Notes under the pieces: generated by a model
The model's input: the letters and a program-made list of their open reading frames with translations, nothing else
What the model was told of the DNA's origin: nothing
Databases searched by the model: none
Program-made: the position numbers and the translations under genes
NCBI GenBank assembly: GCA_030562195.1
Contig: JAUJPP010000007.1
Span: forward strand, 30,501,769-30,565,768
Reading direction: 5' to 3'
Source of the DNA: Nipponacmea schrenckii
Taxonomy: Eukaryota > Mollusca > Gastropoda > Lottiidae
DNA length: 64,000 nt
Shown here: positions 1-21,100 of the stretch, piece after piece
Numbering within the stretch: position 1 is the stretch's first letter
Layout of the letters: every line of letters starts with the position of its first letter

Positions 1-1350
1 TTATGACGAAACCATATGTCACTACCAAAATAACCAGACAGAATTTACCGGAGAGTGAAGTGTGGGTCGACGGTAGTTTAGATCAAATCAACTCCAGCTT
101 CTGCCTTATCCACCAGGACATTATGGGACTTATATTGGAATGGGGGTGGGCCACTTTAGATTATAGGGCACATCTAAAATAAGAATTTCAAATTTCTGCT
201 CGCTGTATAACTCTTGGGTTACTATTTAGAAGATATACACTTTCAGTTGCCATTTTGTATCTAGCACTTGATGACGAAAATGGCACGCAGTAGGGGGTCA
301 TAACTCTGGCGAGTTATAAGCAATTTTAGTTATTGAACTGGTTTCGTTTTAAAGAATTATGTATTTATATTATCATTTGTACTTGGGTTTTATTACATTC
401 CAGAAGATATACTTTAGTTTCGATATCCCTAACAGGTGCAAATTATAGATAGAACACTTGCAGCGGGACAACTGTTTCGTTTCATGTGTTACAAATGTCA
501 CCACTCCAGATTTGATTAGAAACCTTTAGTTTCGTTTATACGCAGTTGCACACGAAGCGGCAAGTTGGGCATTACGGCAAAACGAATCCACCGGCAAGTA
601 AACATGCCGGATCTGTTGTTCAGCATTGAATTCATTGTCATCCTTTGAGGTTTCGATCAACAGTTTTATTTTCTTCGATGCACGGACAACAAAAACGACG
701 TAAAGAGCTTGTTCAAAGGCCGTCGGGTTTTCTCAAAGGCTGTAAATGATTCAAATTAGACACCGACACGCAGGCTAAACCATTTTATGCTATGTCTACT
801 CCTGTTTATGCTATGTAGAAGAGTTTTTGGCCCTAATTCAAAAAAGGATTATTTTAGCAAAGTGCTCTTGCTCGTCGAAAGAATGGTTTCCGCATATCAA
901 AAGAAAGAGTAAATCTTTGAAATTCTAAAGGAAGCAAGGATACAAAACTACGTTTCAAGCTCTGTTACATTATAGTGATTGCATGCAAATAACGTTTATT
1001 TCCATGCAAGAAGTCATCAACGGAGGAATCCTTTTTTTAGCATGACATTTCCACCTTTAATAAAGAAATTAAGAGTCGGGTTTTAAAAGGACAACAACTT
1101 ATTTCTGGAAAGTTCCTTTAAGTGTAGAATCTTATATTGAAATAACCAAGCAAATGAAGTATTTGAACTGTAAAGAACCAAAGCTCGAACCGATGTTGCA
1201 AAAGTACCCCAAAGTCTCTGTGGTGTTCACAAGCAGTACAAGCTTCTGCTTCTATGTCTTATAATGAATATCCAAGAACCATTTTACTGATTTTCGTAGG
1301 ATCTTGAATCGAACACAGCCGGAAATGTTAGAAAGGTCAATAAAAACAAA
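1..1350. other. Upstream flank of MIC13, no gene seen
   Basis: I see no long open frame, no coding-like exon and no clear repeat here. The last few hundred bases must contain the MIC13 promoter and 5' UTR, but I cannot point to a core promoter element. Confidence 0.5.
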
Positions 1351-3858
1351 ATGGCAGCCACCATCGTCAAGTAAATATAATAATTAATTCTTTACTTTCG
1401 ATTAGTTTAGGGGCTCTCTAGGTTGATAATTATCTTGACCGCTGGGTCTATTTAAATGTGCTTGTTAACTCAAAAGCCACGTTGGTGTTATTCAAAGAAG
1501 TCAGATAAATTGTCAAGTGAAAGAGGAGGGGAGATAATTTAGGTTACCGGTACTTTCAATAAGCGTATAATTATGAGACGAAATACCCTTCCTCTATTCT
1601 CTTTTATCTTGCAAGGGTTGTAATCTGAATATTGTATTATGTACACGGTACTGCCTTCTCTGATTACATTAATTGAGCTTAGTAGTTGATTTTTTTCTCT
1701 CTCATTTTTATGAGTTGACTACCGGTAGACTACCTTTGTCTTCTTTTTCAAAAAAAAGTTTTCACTTCACTTTTATGTTATAGATCTATATGTTTGAATG
1801 TCTTTGGGTCCATGGAAATATGAGGTACACTGATTCTACATTAGAACCCTGACTGAACAGGACTTGGCACTCCATTCCCTAAAAAACAAAGATGTTTTGG
1901 ACTTGTCTATAAAACCATTTGTATTATAGGGCTCCCTTATTTCCTCTTTTAGAGGACTTTCTCTAGGGCCTATTTTTCTGGACACTGGTATTTATTTTAA
2001 TTTGGAATAAAACCTCTATAAACTTTAGTTTAATTATGAAAAGTCTTCAAAATCATCTCAAAATCTCCCCATGTATGTTTTAAGAAGCCTGTGACCCTTG
2101 TGACCCCTCAGCTAATTTTACTATTTTTTATTTAAGAAATGTTGATATTTCAAATGGTACAAAAAATAATAGCGAAAAATTTAATTCAGAAACAGTGTAC
2201 TTGTAGTCAGAGATGAACTAAGCAGACAGCCATTGGGCCTCCGGCCTACTTATAAGATAGCTTGCCAGGCTAGGAATTATATACGCCCACTGACAGCATT
2301 GATTATGAATAAAACCTAGGCTTAAAAAATTATCGGATCATCATTAAATTTAATAGTGCACATCTTCAAAATGATATCGACACACATAAAACAATCAAAA
2401 GAATACATAAAGAATTGTAGCCTGTACAGTGAGCACGAGTTGCAACCTATAGCTAATAAAATGAAAAACGCTAAGTCAGACACGATATTTCTTTGAAAAA
2501 TTATCCTAACATCACCAAAATCAATAGGGATCATCTTCATAATGACACTGACCAACAAAATAAAAATCAAAAGAATCCATAAGGAATTGTAGCGTGTAGA
2601 GTGAGCACGAGTTGCACCCTATTGGTAATGGAGTGAAAAACGCTAGGTCAGATGCGATATTTTGGTGAAAAATTATCCGATCATCACGAAAATCAATTGG
2701 GGATCATCTTCATAATGACATTGACCCACAAAATAAAAAATATAAACTGAATTAACACTCATAAACACACTGCTAGCCATTAAATTATTTCTTGATTCAT
2801 CAAATAATTTAATGATAGGAGCATGTATAACTTGAAAAAAACAATGTTTTTAAGTTGTATTTAGAAAATTAGAGAATCATAACAGGAATAAATCATAATA
2901 GAATGTGACAATGTAGACTATGTATCTCTGTAATCAGTAAAAAAACACCTAGGCTGAAAAAATATCTGATAATCACGAAAATCGATAGGGATCATCTTCA
3001 TAATGACATTGATACACAAAATAAAAATAAAAAGAATCTATAAAGAATTGTAGCCTGTAGAGTGAGCACGAGCCAAATGTGAACGGACGGACGGACCGAC
3101 AGGGCGATTACAATATACGCCCATCTTACGTGTGGGTGTATAAAAATTAACATGTTGATGGTCGTGTATGATATTTACTTAATATTTTCAGGAATTTTAC
3201 AAAGGTAGCATTAGGGGTAGGAGCAGTTTATGTAACAGTAAAGCAAGGTGTATGGGGTTCTAGTAATCAAGGTGCTAATACGTTTGAAAAAGTTAAGAGT
3301 TTAGTTATACCTGAAACAACGAGTGTAAAGGTAAGCATTGTTCATTATTCCCGTCACAAAATTTTACCTTCCAATGAAAATGCCAAAGAGGCAGTTCAGA
3401 AAAATCTTGTAATGAGTAATAACATCTTGAACATGTCATTACATACCAACCCAATTTACTATTTTAGATTCCTTCTGCATCAGATGTTAAAAACACCTGT
3501 CTCAAGAAATGGAATTCAGGTAAAGTGTGAATACCGTGTTTTGGCAAAATCGTATAATAATAATAAACCTTCTCCTTGGAAATTGAGATAAAGTGATTGA
3601 AAAATGTTTGATTAACGGAAGTGAAGTATGGTATTATACTTGTGTATGCATATGAGAGTGTCAACAACATATTAAAAAGCTTAAACAGGATCAGAATTTA
3701 ACTCGACCTTGGTTGCTTGATACACTAGTACAAATAATGAAATATAACCTATTAATATGTATGTGCTTTCAGGTGTGCAGAAAGTTTTTTTTGGAGTAGA
3801 ACACATACCAGACTATGTGAAGAATGCATATGATAGAGTTTTTGATGAAAAGAAATGA
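1351..3858 (+). CDS. MIC13: MICOS complex subunit MIC13 (QIL1)
   Basis: Four exons: 1351-1370, 3192-3330, 3468-3519 and 3773-3858, all GT..AG with matching phases, giving about 98 residues. The protein starts MAATIVKNFTKVALGVGAVY and ends YDRVFDEKK. The first 20-nt exon ends in AA and the next supplies G, making the lysine before NFTK; this agreement supports the start. The N-terminal hydrophobic segment (about residues 9-22) fits the single inner-membrane helix of MIC13, and the later conserved WNSGV...VP-like stretch (KKWNSGVQKVFFGVEHIPDY) fits the family, whose human member is about 118 residues. MIC13 bridges the MIC60 and MIC10 subcomplexes at mitochondrial crista junctions. The gene runs tail to tail with TEX9. 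The long first intron carries a tandem-core repeat. Identity is from remembered family sequence; the tiny first exon is the least certain part. Confidence 0.85.
2276..3145 (-). repeat. Interspersed element with about 180-bp tandem core, in MIC13 intron 1
   Basis: Direct units share blocks such as AATTGTAGCCTGTA, GAGTGAGCACGAG and GATCATCTTCATAATGACA (near 2345-2580, 2580-2740 and 2985-3075). The right end has a GGACGGACCGACAGGG block followed by ATATACGCCC; the left end also has ATATACGCCCAC. Read on the minus strand the head matches that of the element at 6418-7364, although the core units differ. A decayed copy of the same core lies at 48200-48740. The short open frames inside are repeat artefacts. 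Confidence 0.7.
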
Positions 3859-3949
3859 TTTAGATATAGAATTATATGTATAGGTAGTGAATGAAGAATG
3901 ACTGAGGACTAATAGCCAATAATAATGTTAAATCTGACTGTGCTGTGAT

Positions 3950-3955
3950 AATAAA
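3950..3955 (+). terminator. Polyadenylation signal AATAAA of MIC13
   Basis: AATAAA lies about 92 bases after the MIC13 stop, the first good signal downstream. It implies a short 3' UTR ending near 3975, before the convergent TEX9 gene. Confidence 0.6.
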
Positions 3956-4454
3956 GTGCTACATCTCAAATAATGTGTCTAATATCTCTTTGGAACATGA
4001 TCTTCGGTTCTATTTCTTAATGGGCCCTTATGCCTATATTTCTGTTTATGACTTATTCTAACACAGACTATTCTGAAACTAGTGTTCCAATTCTTGTAAA
4101 AATACATTTTACACAACACTAGGCAAGTTCTTTAATTTAAAATTTGAAACTCCCAAGATAATCTGCAGTAATCTTGATTTGCATGCACAAAGAATTTTGC
4201 CAGCCATTTACATATTTCAGCTAACTTAATCACAGTAGCTGGTTACATTTATTAGCTTTGTACAATGGATATTTTGCTATATTTTTTACGCCCTTTTAAA
4301 ACATTTATTAGAAAATGATGCGTTTATGGTTTTGCCTATAAAAGTTGCTTTGATGGTTTTCATTCTGGGCGAGACATCAATAATGAAACTGCACAAGAAT
4401 AAACCTGTAATAATTAAAAATAAATACTAAACAGATATAAGGTGCTAAAAATAA

Positions 4455-4460
4455 TTTATT
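4455..4460 (-). terminator. Polyadenylation signal AATAAA of TEX9
   Basis: TTTATT on the plus strand reads AATAAA on the minus strand, 37 bases beyond the TEX9 stop codon. A 3' UTR ending around 4435 would leave roughly 450 bases between the convergent TEX9 and MIC13 transcript ends. Confidence 0.55.
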
Positions 4461-4496
4461 TGGAATAAATGTATGAATATAGTATGAATTTAAATA

Positions 4497-11881
<7,385 letters not shown>

Positions 11882-12188
11882 CTTGTTTCGAATGAAAATA
11901 ATGAATGTCGTAAATGTAGAAGAATAATAAAAAAGTTTGTAATTATTCCATTTTATAAAAATACTTGTCAAATGAGTTTGGTTCCATGAAAAAGGTTTTA
12001 TGAGTAATAAAGAATGAAAACAATTCCCTTTTATTCTGGATACCACTTAAAAATAAATTACGACATTGGCAGGTGCTTTATGACATTACAGCGCATGCGT
12101 ACATGAATCATTTCTAACATTTCTGAATGTAAATTCTACATGTGTGATAATTATGAGGGTTATACCATTATTTTCGCTGTAAAATACT
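11882..12188. promoter_or_regulatory. Shared divergent promoter region of TEX9 and RFX7
   Basis: These 307 bases separate the start codons of TEX9 (minus) and RFX7 (plus), so both 5' UTRs and both core promoters must lie here unless untranslated exons sit farther away. It is AT-rich with one GC-rich spot, an NRF1-like palindrome at 12091-12100. I find no full X-box and no convincing TATA box. Confidence 0.65.
12091..12100. promoter_or_regulatory. NRF1-like site in the TEX9/RFX7 divergent promoter
   Basis: GCGCATGCGT matches the palindromic NRF1 recognition sequence (GCGCATGCGC) at nine of ten bases and is the only such GC-rich word in the 307-bp spacer. It lies about 90 bases upstream of the RFX7 ATG and 210 upstream of the TEX9 ATG. 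NRF1 sites are common in bidirectional promoters in animals; use here is inferred. Confidence 0.4.
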
Positions 12189-15100
12189 ATGAATCAAGAT
12201 TCTGTATTCATAAATGATAGAAGTAATGACTTAACTTATAATGAATATCAAAAATGGCAGAAAAAAGACAGTAATAGTTCAGAAACAACCTCAACTGAGG
12301 CACAACATCACAATGTTTACAATGGAAATGAAGTAGGAGGGAAATGTCATCAACAAATAAAAAATGGGCTAGACGGAATGACTAAAACAGGGGATAACCC
12401 TACTAAACGTAAACTTGAAAATATCGAGGAAAGGATAGAATCAACAATCAGGTAAAATATGGTTAAATGAACCCTATTACTGTCAAAATAGTGCAAATGT
12501 CATTCCAGTCTGCAGCACTGTCTGCAGGTTGTCTGCTTTACAATAACAATGCAAAGTGACAGTTCTTAGTGATGCAACAGAATGACTAATGCACCAGACT
12601 TTTGCTTGTTTACATTTGATTAGCACAGAAAGGAATATATATTTACTGTTCTTATTTGTTATAATGAGTTAATTTTTTTGATTACCAATAATTACTTTTA
12701 TCTTTTTAGTCAAGAAGGAAAGGATCGTATTGCCAATATACTGGTAGGTGACAGTGTCATATTGATTTGATTGTAGTCTGTTAATTAGTTAATTACCTAA
12801 TCAGGATACACTAAGATATAAACAATTAATTATTTAATTATTATTGATTTAATTACTGAGTAAATGACTTTAAAAAAAAATAATAGAAGAAAAAGAAAAC
12901 CAGTGATAATATATTATGGTATATGTGCTCTTGTTCAATTTTCATATTGATTTTTGCTTAGATTTTATGTTCTTTGATAATAGTGCATGTAATTTGATGG
13001 ATTTGTATTCAAATAGGCCCTATGCATACATTGCATTTTTATTGATATTTATATTGACAATTTGACATATACATTTTTAATATATAGCCTTATTTATTGC
13101 ATACTGTAATTTGAAAATTTATATTATTCAATACCAGTAAAGATTTATTTTTGGTTTAATGCAAGTCTTATTTTGATGATGAATCATTATTTTTTCAAAT
13201 TGATGACTAACTACAGTATTTTAAGCTTTTATTCACAAATCAAACACATGGATTTGATAATATTTTTTATATAAACTTACATACATTTGATAATATTTTT
13301 ATATAAACTTAAATGCATTTGATAATATTTTTCCATGAACTTAAATGCATTGATAATATTTTTCCATGAACTTAAATGCATTTGATAATATTTTTATATA
13401 AACTTACATGCATTTGATAATATTTTTCTCCTAAACTTCCATGCCTTTGATAATATTTTTCTCCTAAACTTCCATGCCTTTGATAATATTTTTCCATGAA
13501 CTTACATGCATTTGATAATATTTTTGTATAAACTTACATGCATTTGATAATATTTTTGTATAGACTTACATGCATTTGATAATATTTTTCCATGAACTTA
13601 CATGCATTTGAATTGAGTCTATCAATAATCCCAAATACATGAAATTAAATTTTGTTTTTAACAACATTTATTTCATTTAACAGTGCAATATAAGTTAGAA
13701 CATTATCAACTAACAATACGGTAACAATCTATTTATGAGGAAGTTCAATTTTAAAACAATGCACCTAAATTCACCATTCCATCATTATATTTATGAAATC
13801 CTTTTGAAACAGTTAAACATGTTGATTGGATTACAATGACTATCAAACAATGGTTTTCAACAATTATTAGGTATTTGACCAATTAGGGAAAAACAAAACA
13901 AATGAATTAGGAAAAGATTTGAAATTGAAAAATTTATTAAACCTTGAAAATATTTTGTAAAAAAAATACTATAAATTGATTATTTTACCACAATGATAGA
14001 ATGAACATAATTAGACAATCATGAAATTTTACAGTTCTAAAATTTTACATGAAGCTGAAATTTACAGCAGTAAGCTTAAATAGAATTTACCATATCGAAA
14101 TGAACATTTGTTTTTTGGTTATCATATATACTACAGTTCTATCTAGTTCACTGGAATGAAAATGGCATTTTATATTTTCTGCTTTCTTGTAGAATGATGT
14201 AAATCGACTATCAGATGTGGAGAAATTTTTGTTATATTTGAAACTTCCAACTGGCTCCCAGTCCGAGGATGCACTAAGGCAGTAAGTTATGATATGATTC
14301 TTTGGTTCAATTTTTTGGTCAGAAGTTATAAAGAATACTACGTCTTAGAAAGAACATAATATTTTAATCTTGGTCAATAAGAGTATATATTTTTCAGTAG
14401 ATATAAATGCTGCCATAAATAACATAACATAATCCTTCTATAATCCAATAAATTCAAAAAACTTAGTTAATATCTATTTGCATTTGAGTATTAAAAACGC
14501 ATAATTGATTAAGCATTGTTTCAATTATCACTGGTAAGGGATGAATATATGCTTATAGTGACCATTCTTCTCATGGCACTTGAGCTTTAAAGCACAATTT
14601 CCTTAACAATGGCTGGCTTGACATACAGTTTTGTTGCTCAGTTGGGATGTTCACCCATAGCTATAAACTAAACTAGCCTATCAAATTAACACTCACAGCT
14701 TGTCATTTCTCAATCAGTAATTGCAATGGTCGTTAGTTAATTTTTCTGTCCATGTTACAGTTTTGTTAAGTCAGGGATGAGTATGCAGCACCACAAATAT
14801 TTTCAGGGTTCAACAGGTTGAGGTCAGCTACGGCTAGTCAATTATCTGCTATAATTTTTTTAGGACACCAACTTCAGCATTACATTCATCAAATCGTGCA
14901 GAGCAGGCTCAAGCTTTCACCTGGATTAGAAGTCATTTAGAGGAGGACAATGAAATCTGTGTCCCTAAACATGAAGTGTTTGAGGATTACAAGTGAGTAA
15001 AGAGCATTAGTTATGAGTTTGTTTTGTTATTACTAATTCGGGCTAATTGATGACTGATAATTTAGCAGGGTTTTAATTAAGTAAATTTAAACCAAATATA

Positions 15101-18100
15101 CATGTCAATTCAGTGACTTGTATCTTTGATTATATGCAATTATAATACCTCAACATCTGTCTGTTTTATCAGTCAGTTTGAGATTGAATAGGTAAGTGCT
15201 GCACTACTTGGAGCAGGGTCTTAAATAAGTAAGGTTAAGCCCAATATCCATACTCATTCGGTTACCTTACCTTAATCTTTGATCTATCTGTATGTTTAGA
15301 GATTGAACTAGTAAGTGCTATTAAACTTAGATCCATGCTCATTTAATTAGTTTATTTTTTGATTATGTGTATTGATAGCAGTGAATAGTAACCCATCTAC
15401 TGTGGTTGAACGGTAAAAAGTTATTATTCAAGAGAAATCATTGGCACAGGGGAGTTCACTAGTTTCTGTATAGTCAGTAAGAGATAGAGATGGAAGCATT
15501 GTCAATATGATAAGATAATGAGCCGGCTTAGATGTTGAGTAAGAAAGGTTCCTTTTTTAATTCTTTAATTTCTATTTTTTCAGAGAGTATTGTGACAGTC
15601 ATGAAAGGAAAAGTTTATGTGCTGCTGACTTTGGTAAAGTTATGAAATGTGTGTTTCCTAATGTTAAAGCAAGAAGGCTAGGTCAGCGTGGACAATCAAG
15701 ATATCCTTTATTATACAATGAGATTTTTATTCTGAATTGTCTTAAAGGTTTAGAATACTGTCAACAAAAAGTTAAACATTGGTAGGATGTTTACCATCTT
15801 ATATGCATTGTTGAAGTGTTCTTGATGTACATTGTACCATTCCAATTATCAATCAAACATCTGTGGTTCCTGCAATTCCTTTAAAGAAGCTAAGTGCCTT
15901 ATGTGATACCCATTTTGCAAAAATTTAACTTATGAAAAAATTAGTTTTAGTAAAATCCAAGAAACCACAGATATCTGATTGGTCTTTGGAATAGCGCTCA
16001 TTGATGCTATTAGTACAGATATCTGATTGGTCAATTGAATAGTGCTAATTGATGCTATTAGTAATCAATAGCCAATGATCATCCATGTGACATATTCCTT
16101 AACTAGTCATACATATTGCTATAGTGGTTTGAGAAAGAAATTAGAAGTTCAGCCACCTGCATTACCTGAGCTAGAAGTTTGTCCTAGAAAACTGAAGGTA
16201 AGTGGACGGATAGTTGCAAATAATTAATATGTATTATGATATACCCACATAAAAATATGCTCAGGTTTGATGAAATCATGTACGAGTTCAAAGTTGCCAA
16301 GAGTTGTAAGACTAAATTAAATAGTTTTCAAATATCATCATGATAGCTTTCTTGTATTCAGATCTTTATTTTGATTTGTTGCTTAGTAAAACATTAACAT
16401 ATTATGTATGAGATAAAATGAATGTTTATTTTTTTTTGTTTTTTAGGATGAGGGTAATGAAGAAGATGAACTATTTTTAGCTTCATGTCAACTTGTTTGC
16501 GAATGGGCACAAAAATTAATTGGTTCACATTTTAACAGTCTAAGTGAATTATCTGAACATCTTGTTGGGAATCATTATGTCAACAGTAAATCTATGGCAG
16601 CATTCACTGTTCTTGCATCAATGCAAGATTCAGGAACACATAATTCCAAAGGTAAGAAAAGAAAATATTTATTGAATCAAAGGCCATATTCATCTTAGCT
16701 GTAAAGAGGTATAAATAATCCCAGAAAGAAGTTTTAGGAAGTTTGGTTGATATGTTGATCTCATTATATTGACCAACAAGTTTAGTTAGTTAATTGACAA
16801 ATACATGGAAATTATAGTTTATGTTTTTAATGGATTCCTTTTCTCAAGACTTTATGATAACCTTTTTCTATGATAAACTTTTTCTGAAATGGTCACAACT
16901 TAATTAGACCATAATGTGCAGAAAAGTAGATGAAAAAGCATCATAGTCTTTGCTTAACTACTTCTATAAACATGGTGATATGACCTTTTTTGTTTTTTGT
17001 TTGGTGAATATGGACTATGTTTTAATTTGGTTTGTGTTTCAGTACCAGCTTCAGTGTTGTTCTCAAGTCCGTCCACTGGCAATAAACATAGAGAAACACA
17101 ATTACAACTGCAGAAAAAACTTCAAGAGAGGGAAATACTGAAAGAACAGAAGAAAATCTTGCAACAACAGAGATTTGAAAACGAACAAGAACATGAACAA
17201 CTCCTACAAGCCAAGGGACTAACTCTAATGCCAAAAACCACTAAATCATTCCAGACAGGGAAGGGTGGAGCAATGCGTGACATATCAAAGTTGCTTCAAT
17301 CTCCACATAAAGAATGTCGCCAACGATCTCTAAGTGAGAGTACTTCAAGTGAAGGAAGTATTGTATCTAATAATGGTAGAAATACCGTGGATATTTCTGT
17401 GCTCAATAGTGTAAAATCTACTGACAATGACAGTAGTGTTATAATGTGTTCTGATAATAATAATAGTGCTAATTCTCATCATAATTATAGTGTTGTATAT
17501 ACTGATAAATCACGTTCTAGTAGTGCATCATCTACGTCGTCATCACAACAACTTTACGTGCAAAATTCATCTGTGATAAAAATCGTTGGTCAGAATATTG
17601 AGGACAATCGAAGCGAATCTCAAGCAATGGATACTAATGAAAAAGAAAATGATCTTGGTCCAATATCAAACTATGCCATCTGTGTTGATAAAAGTATTTC
17701 TAGTGAAAACAATATATTTATTTTACCATCTAACACTCCTTCCACTCGCAGTGCTTTTGTACCTGTCTCAAACCAAAGGAAAGAACTAGCCTTTATGCAT
17801 GATCCGTCCTCAAATATTGGAGTACCAGTTGTAACACTGTCGGAAAAGATCCAGAATGATCAAGAAATGCCAGAGTCAATTCGCTCTGAAAATCATCCTT
17901 TGATTGTTGATCCACCAGTTACAGTTTTGAAGCATGATAACCAAGGACAGCCATCCAAGTCTCCATCACCACAAACACCAAGAAAATCAACTAAAAACAG
18001 ATTTACTCCTATTAAACCTAAAGGCGTACCAACAAACATTTCCAAACAGCCTATTGAAACACCAACCTATGACAGCAGACCTGTCTCCACTATTTTGAAA

Positions 18101-21100
18101 GAGAAAAGAGCAAAAGAGGCAAAGGAAAGTATACAAGGATTGTCCATACAAGCTACATCTCAACAAGGTACGACACTAGTATCACCACAGTTCCTGCGAA
18201 TCCCAGCTTCTAGCGTTGGCACAAAAACCAACGATGTACTCATTATTTTAGCTTCAACATCACAGCAGCCAATTCATGTTAAAAGTGGCAGTATAGTTTC
18301 CCAGTCTCATATAGTAACCAACACTGCTGTAGCGAGTCTCTCTAATCCTATTAAATTTACAAGCCAAATAACATCACAGCAAAATCCTGAAATGGTATCC
18401 TCAAGTTTTCCACAAAATCTACACGTTATTAGTTCTTCCAGTATACAGCAATCAGGCAGCAAACCTTTACCATCTGTGAGCAGTATCAATGCTAACAATC
18501 AAGATCAAACCAAATCAAGCCAGAAGATGCCTAGTTATTATCCTAGCTTTCATGTTAGCCCGTCAAAACAAGCAGATGGTCTTATTGAATTTAGTGACTC
18601 AGAAACTTTAATACATCCTTCAGAATTTGACATTACCATGCTTGAAGTGAAAAGAAAAGAAAATGATACCCCCACTCGTAAACGTAAAAATTCTGACGAG
18701 GGCAGTGCAATATCTAAAAGAATGAACTCTATGGAACGATCTGAACATGAGTTTACAGTGAGACATACAGGTACCAGTACACAGAATAACAGTCATAGTG
18801 GCAGCCAGCAGAAAGATCAAGATCTAAGTGGTTCAACTCACATTGGCAGTCTGAGTAATAGATTGAACCTTGAAAGCCTTGAACATGATGCTTTACTTGA
18901 TTCCAGCTCTGTTCCTGTGGACAAACAGCTTTATAAATCTGTCACTAGTAGCCCAAAACCAGAAACTTCTTCAATTGGCATCAATGCTAAATCACTAAGA
19001 CCATCACAAAAACAATTGATGAGGGAGAAAAGACAGCTGGATGAAAGAATTTATAATTTCTTAAACAAACTTGATGTAGTGGAAGATAAGGAAAATTCAG
19101 AAAAACATCCTGAAGCTGGTTGCCTTCAAGATTTTGATGCTGGACAAAACACTTCCAAGTCAAATCCCAAAAGGCAGCAAGATCAACAAAATTGTTCGAT
19201 TTCAGAAAGGCCAAAAGTATTAAATTACATTGAACCATCTAAAGAACAACCAAATAAAATTGCCAAGTCAAAGTCATTAGAAAGAACCAAATCTCCAGAA
19301 AAACCAAAACAGGGAAATTGTCACCCTATCAACTTATTATCTTTGCTACAACAACCAATAAAGTTTGAAAATCCTACACCCAGAAATCCCCAACAAAGAA
19401 AGTCTGTTGTGGAATCAACAATGGCACGTTCCAATAAAGTCACATCCAACTCTAATCACATTCTAAACAGGAGATCTGAAGATTTCTCTCAAAGTAAAAT
19501 TGCCGAAATACTGGGCCGACCTGCTAAATACAAAGAACCAGAGCCAGAGCATCAAGTTGATGCTTTGAAGAGCTTAGATCAGCTCTCTACCAAGTGCTCT
19601 TTTGATGACAATACTGAAGATGGAGAACTTCCAAATGATGTGGCTGAATTTGTTACAGAAGCTTTGACTGCTAGAGCTCAGAGTAGAGCTTCCAATTACT
19701 CAGCTGATGGTGCAATGGAAAGCAACTTGAATGACACCAGTCACTCCTTGAACCACAGTGGTGACTTGTTAAACTGTGAATTGTTATGGGTTGATCCATC
19801 AGCTGTTGTGTCTAAAATGAATAGTCAAGCTACAGACTTGCAAGAACAATTTATAGTTCCCAATACTCCACCACTAAGACAGAAACCTATTGATGGATCA
19901 AATCCAAAATACAAGACTCAACATTCTCAACAAAGTTCATCAATGCCAGTATTTGCTGTTCCTTCAAAACCACTTACTATTCCAAACATGTTACCACAAA
20001 CTAGAACTGAAGTAGTTTCTCCAGTCCTGATATCGCATCAGAATCAAAAGTGTATATCCCCTCATGATTTTACCAACCCCCCAAGGAAAGCTGTCCGACG
20101 ATTAAGGCAGCCTTCAACTGATCAAATCACTATACAAACTCCTATATCAGATGCTGGTTACCACAGTTTCAATACCAGCCCTATAATGAATTCTACTCCA
20201 TTACCTAATGAAAGTGTGACTGTGACTGAAAGCTATATATATTTGAGACCAGAATCTGCTCACAGCATAATAACTGACCCACAGATTGTCAGTCCTATAT
20301 CCCAAGCATCACCACAACATTATCCAAGCACTGCCTCCACACCTTCATCTGTTATATCACCACATTGTTTATCTCAAAGTAGTGTTAATCCAAGTCCAGT
20401 TGAGTACATCACTTCTTCCCCTAATGCTTTTGTACCAATTCATGGATTGAATAATGGCGTTGGCACCATGATCAATCCGAGGATTGTTACCCCTATAAGA
20501 CCAGTTGTAACTACTGCAGCAGATTCAAATGTAGGTACGGCAGCTGCCAGTGCTACTGCTAATCAGTTGCTGAACATTATGAAAAAGGCGCCAGGGCTTA
20601 CTAAAGCTGCCCTACAGACACACCAGAGACTTCTTGCTCAACAGTTAGACCCAAGTGGATTTGTGTCACTGAAACAGAATGTTACCAATTATGTTGTAAC
20701 CACCAATGGAGAAACTGTGCCTCCAAATTTATCACTAGTGAACTCCATGCAGTTACAATCTGAGTCTCCAATACAACGAAGTCCAAGCTTAAGTTGCTCA
20801 ACCCCTGATGATGACCGGATTATTGTTTCCCCCAAACCAAAGGAGAACATTTCTCATCAGAGGAACTCTTCTTTGAGTAGACCACAAGCACTGCCTGAAG
20901 TCATAAAACCACCATCATACGAAGAAGCACTGAAACAGATGAAAAGGAATAAGCAAAAGAAACAGCAGAATGTGAATCCACCTTCAAGTCAACCTGGAAC
21001 ACAGTTGGATACAACACCTACAAGTGAATCGTCTCAGTTGTTGACAAGAATTTTGACTGAAGACACACCAACTTCACAAGCTGAACCTGTTTTGTCAAAG

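Noticed and set aside
2322..2570. 82-codon minus-strand frame
   Set aside because: Entirely inside the tandem core of the MIC13-intron repeat.
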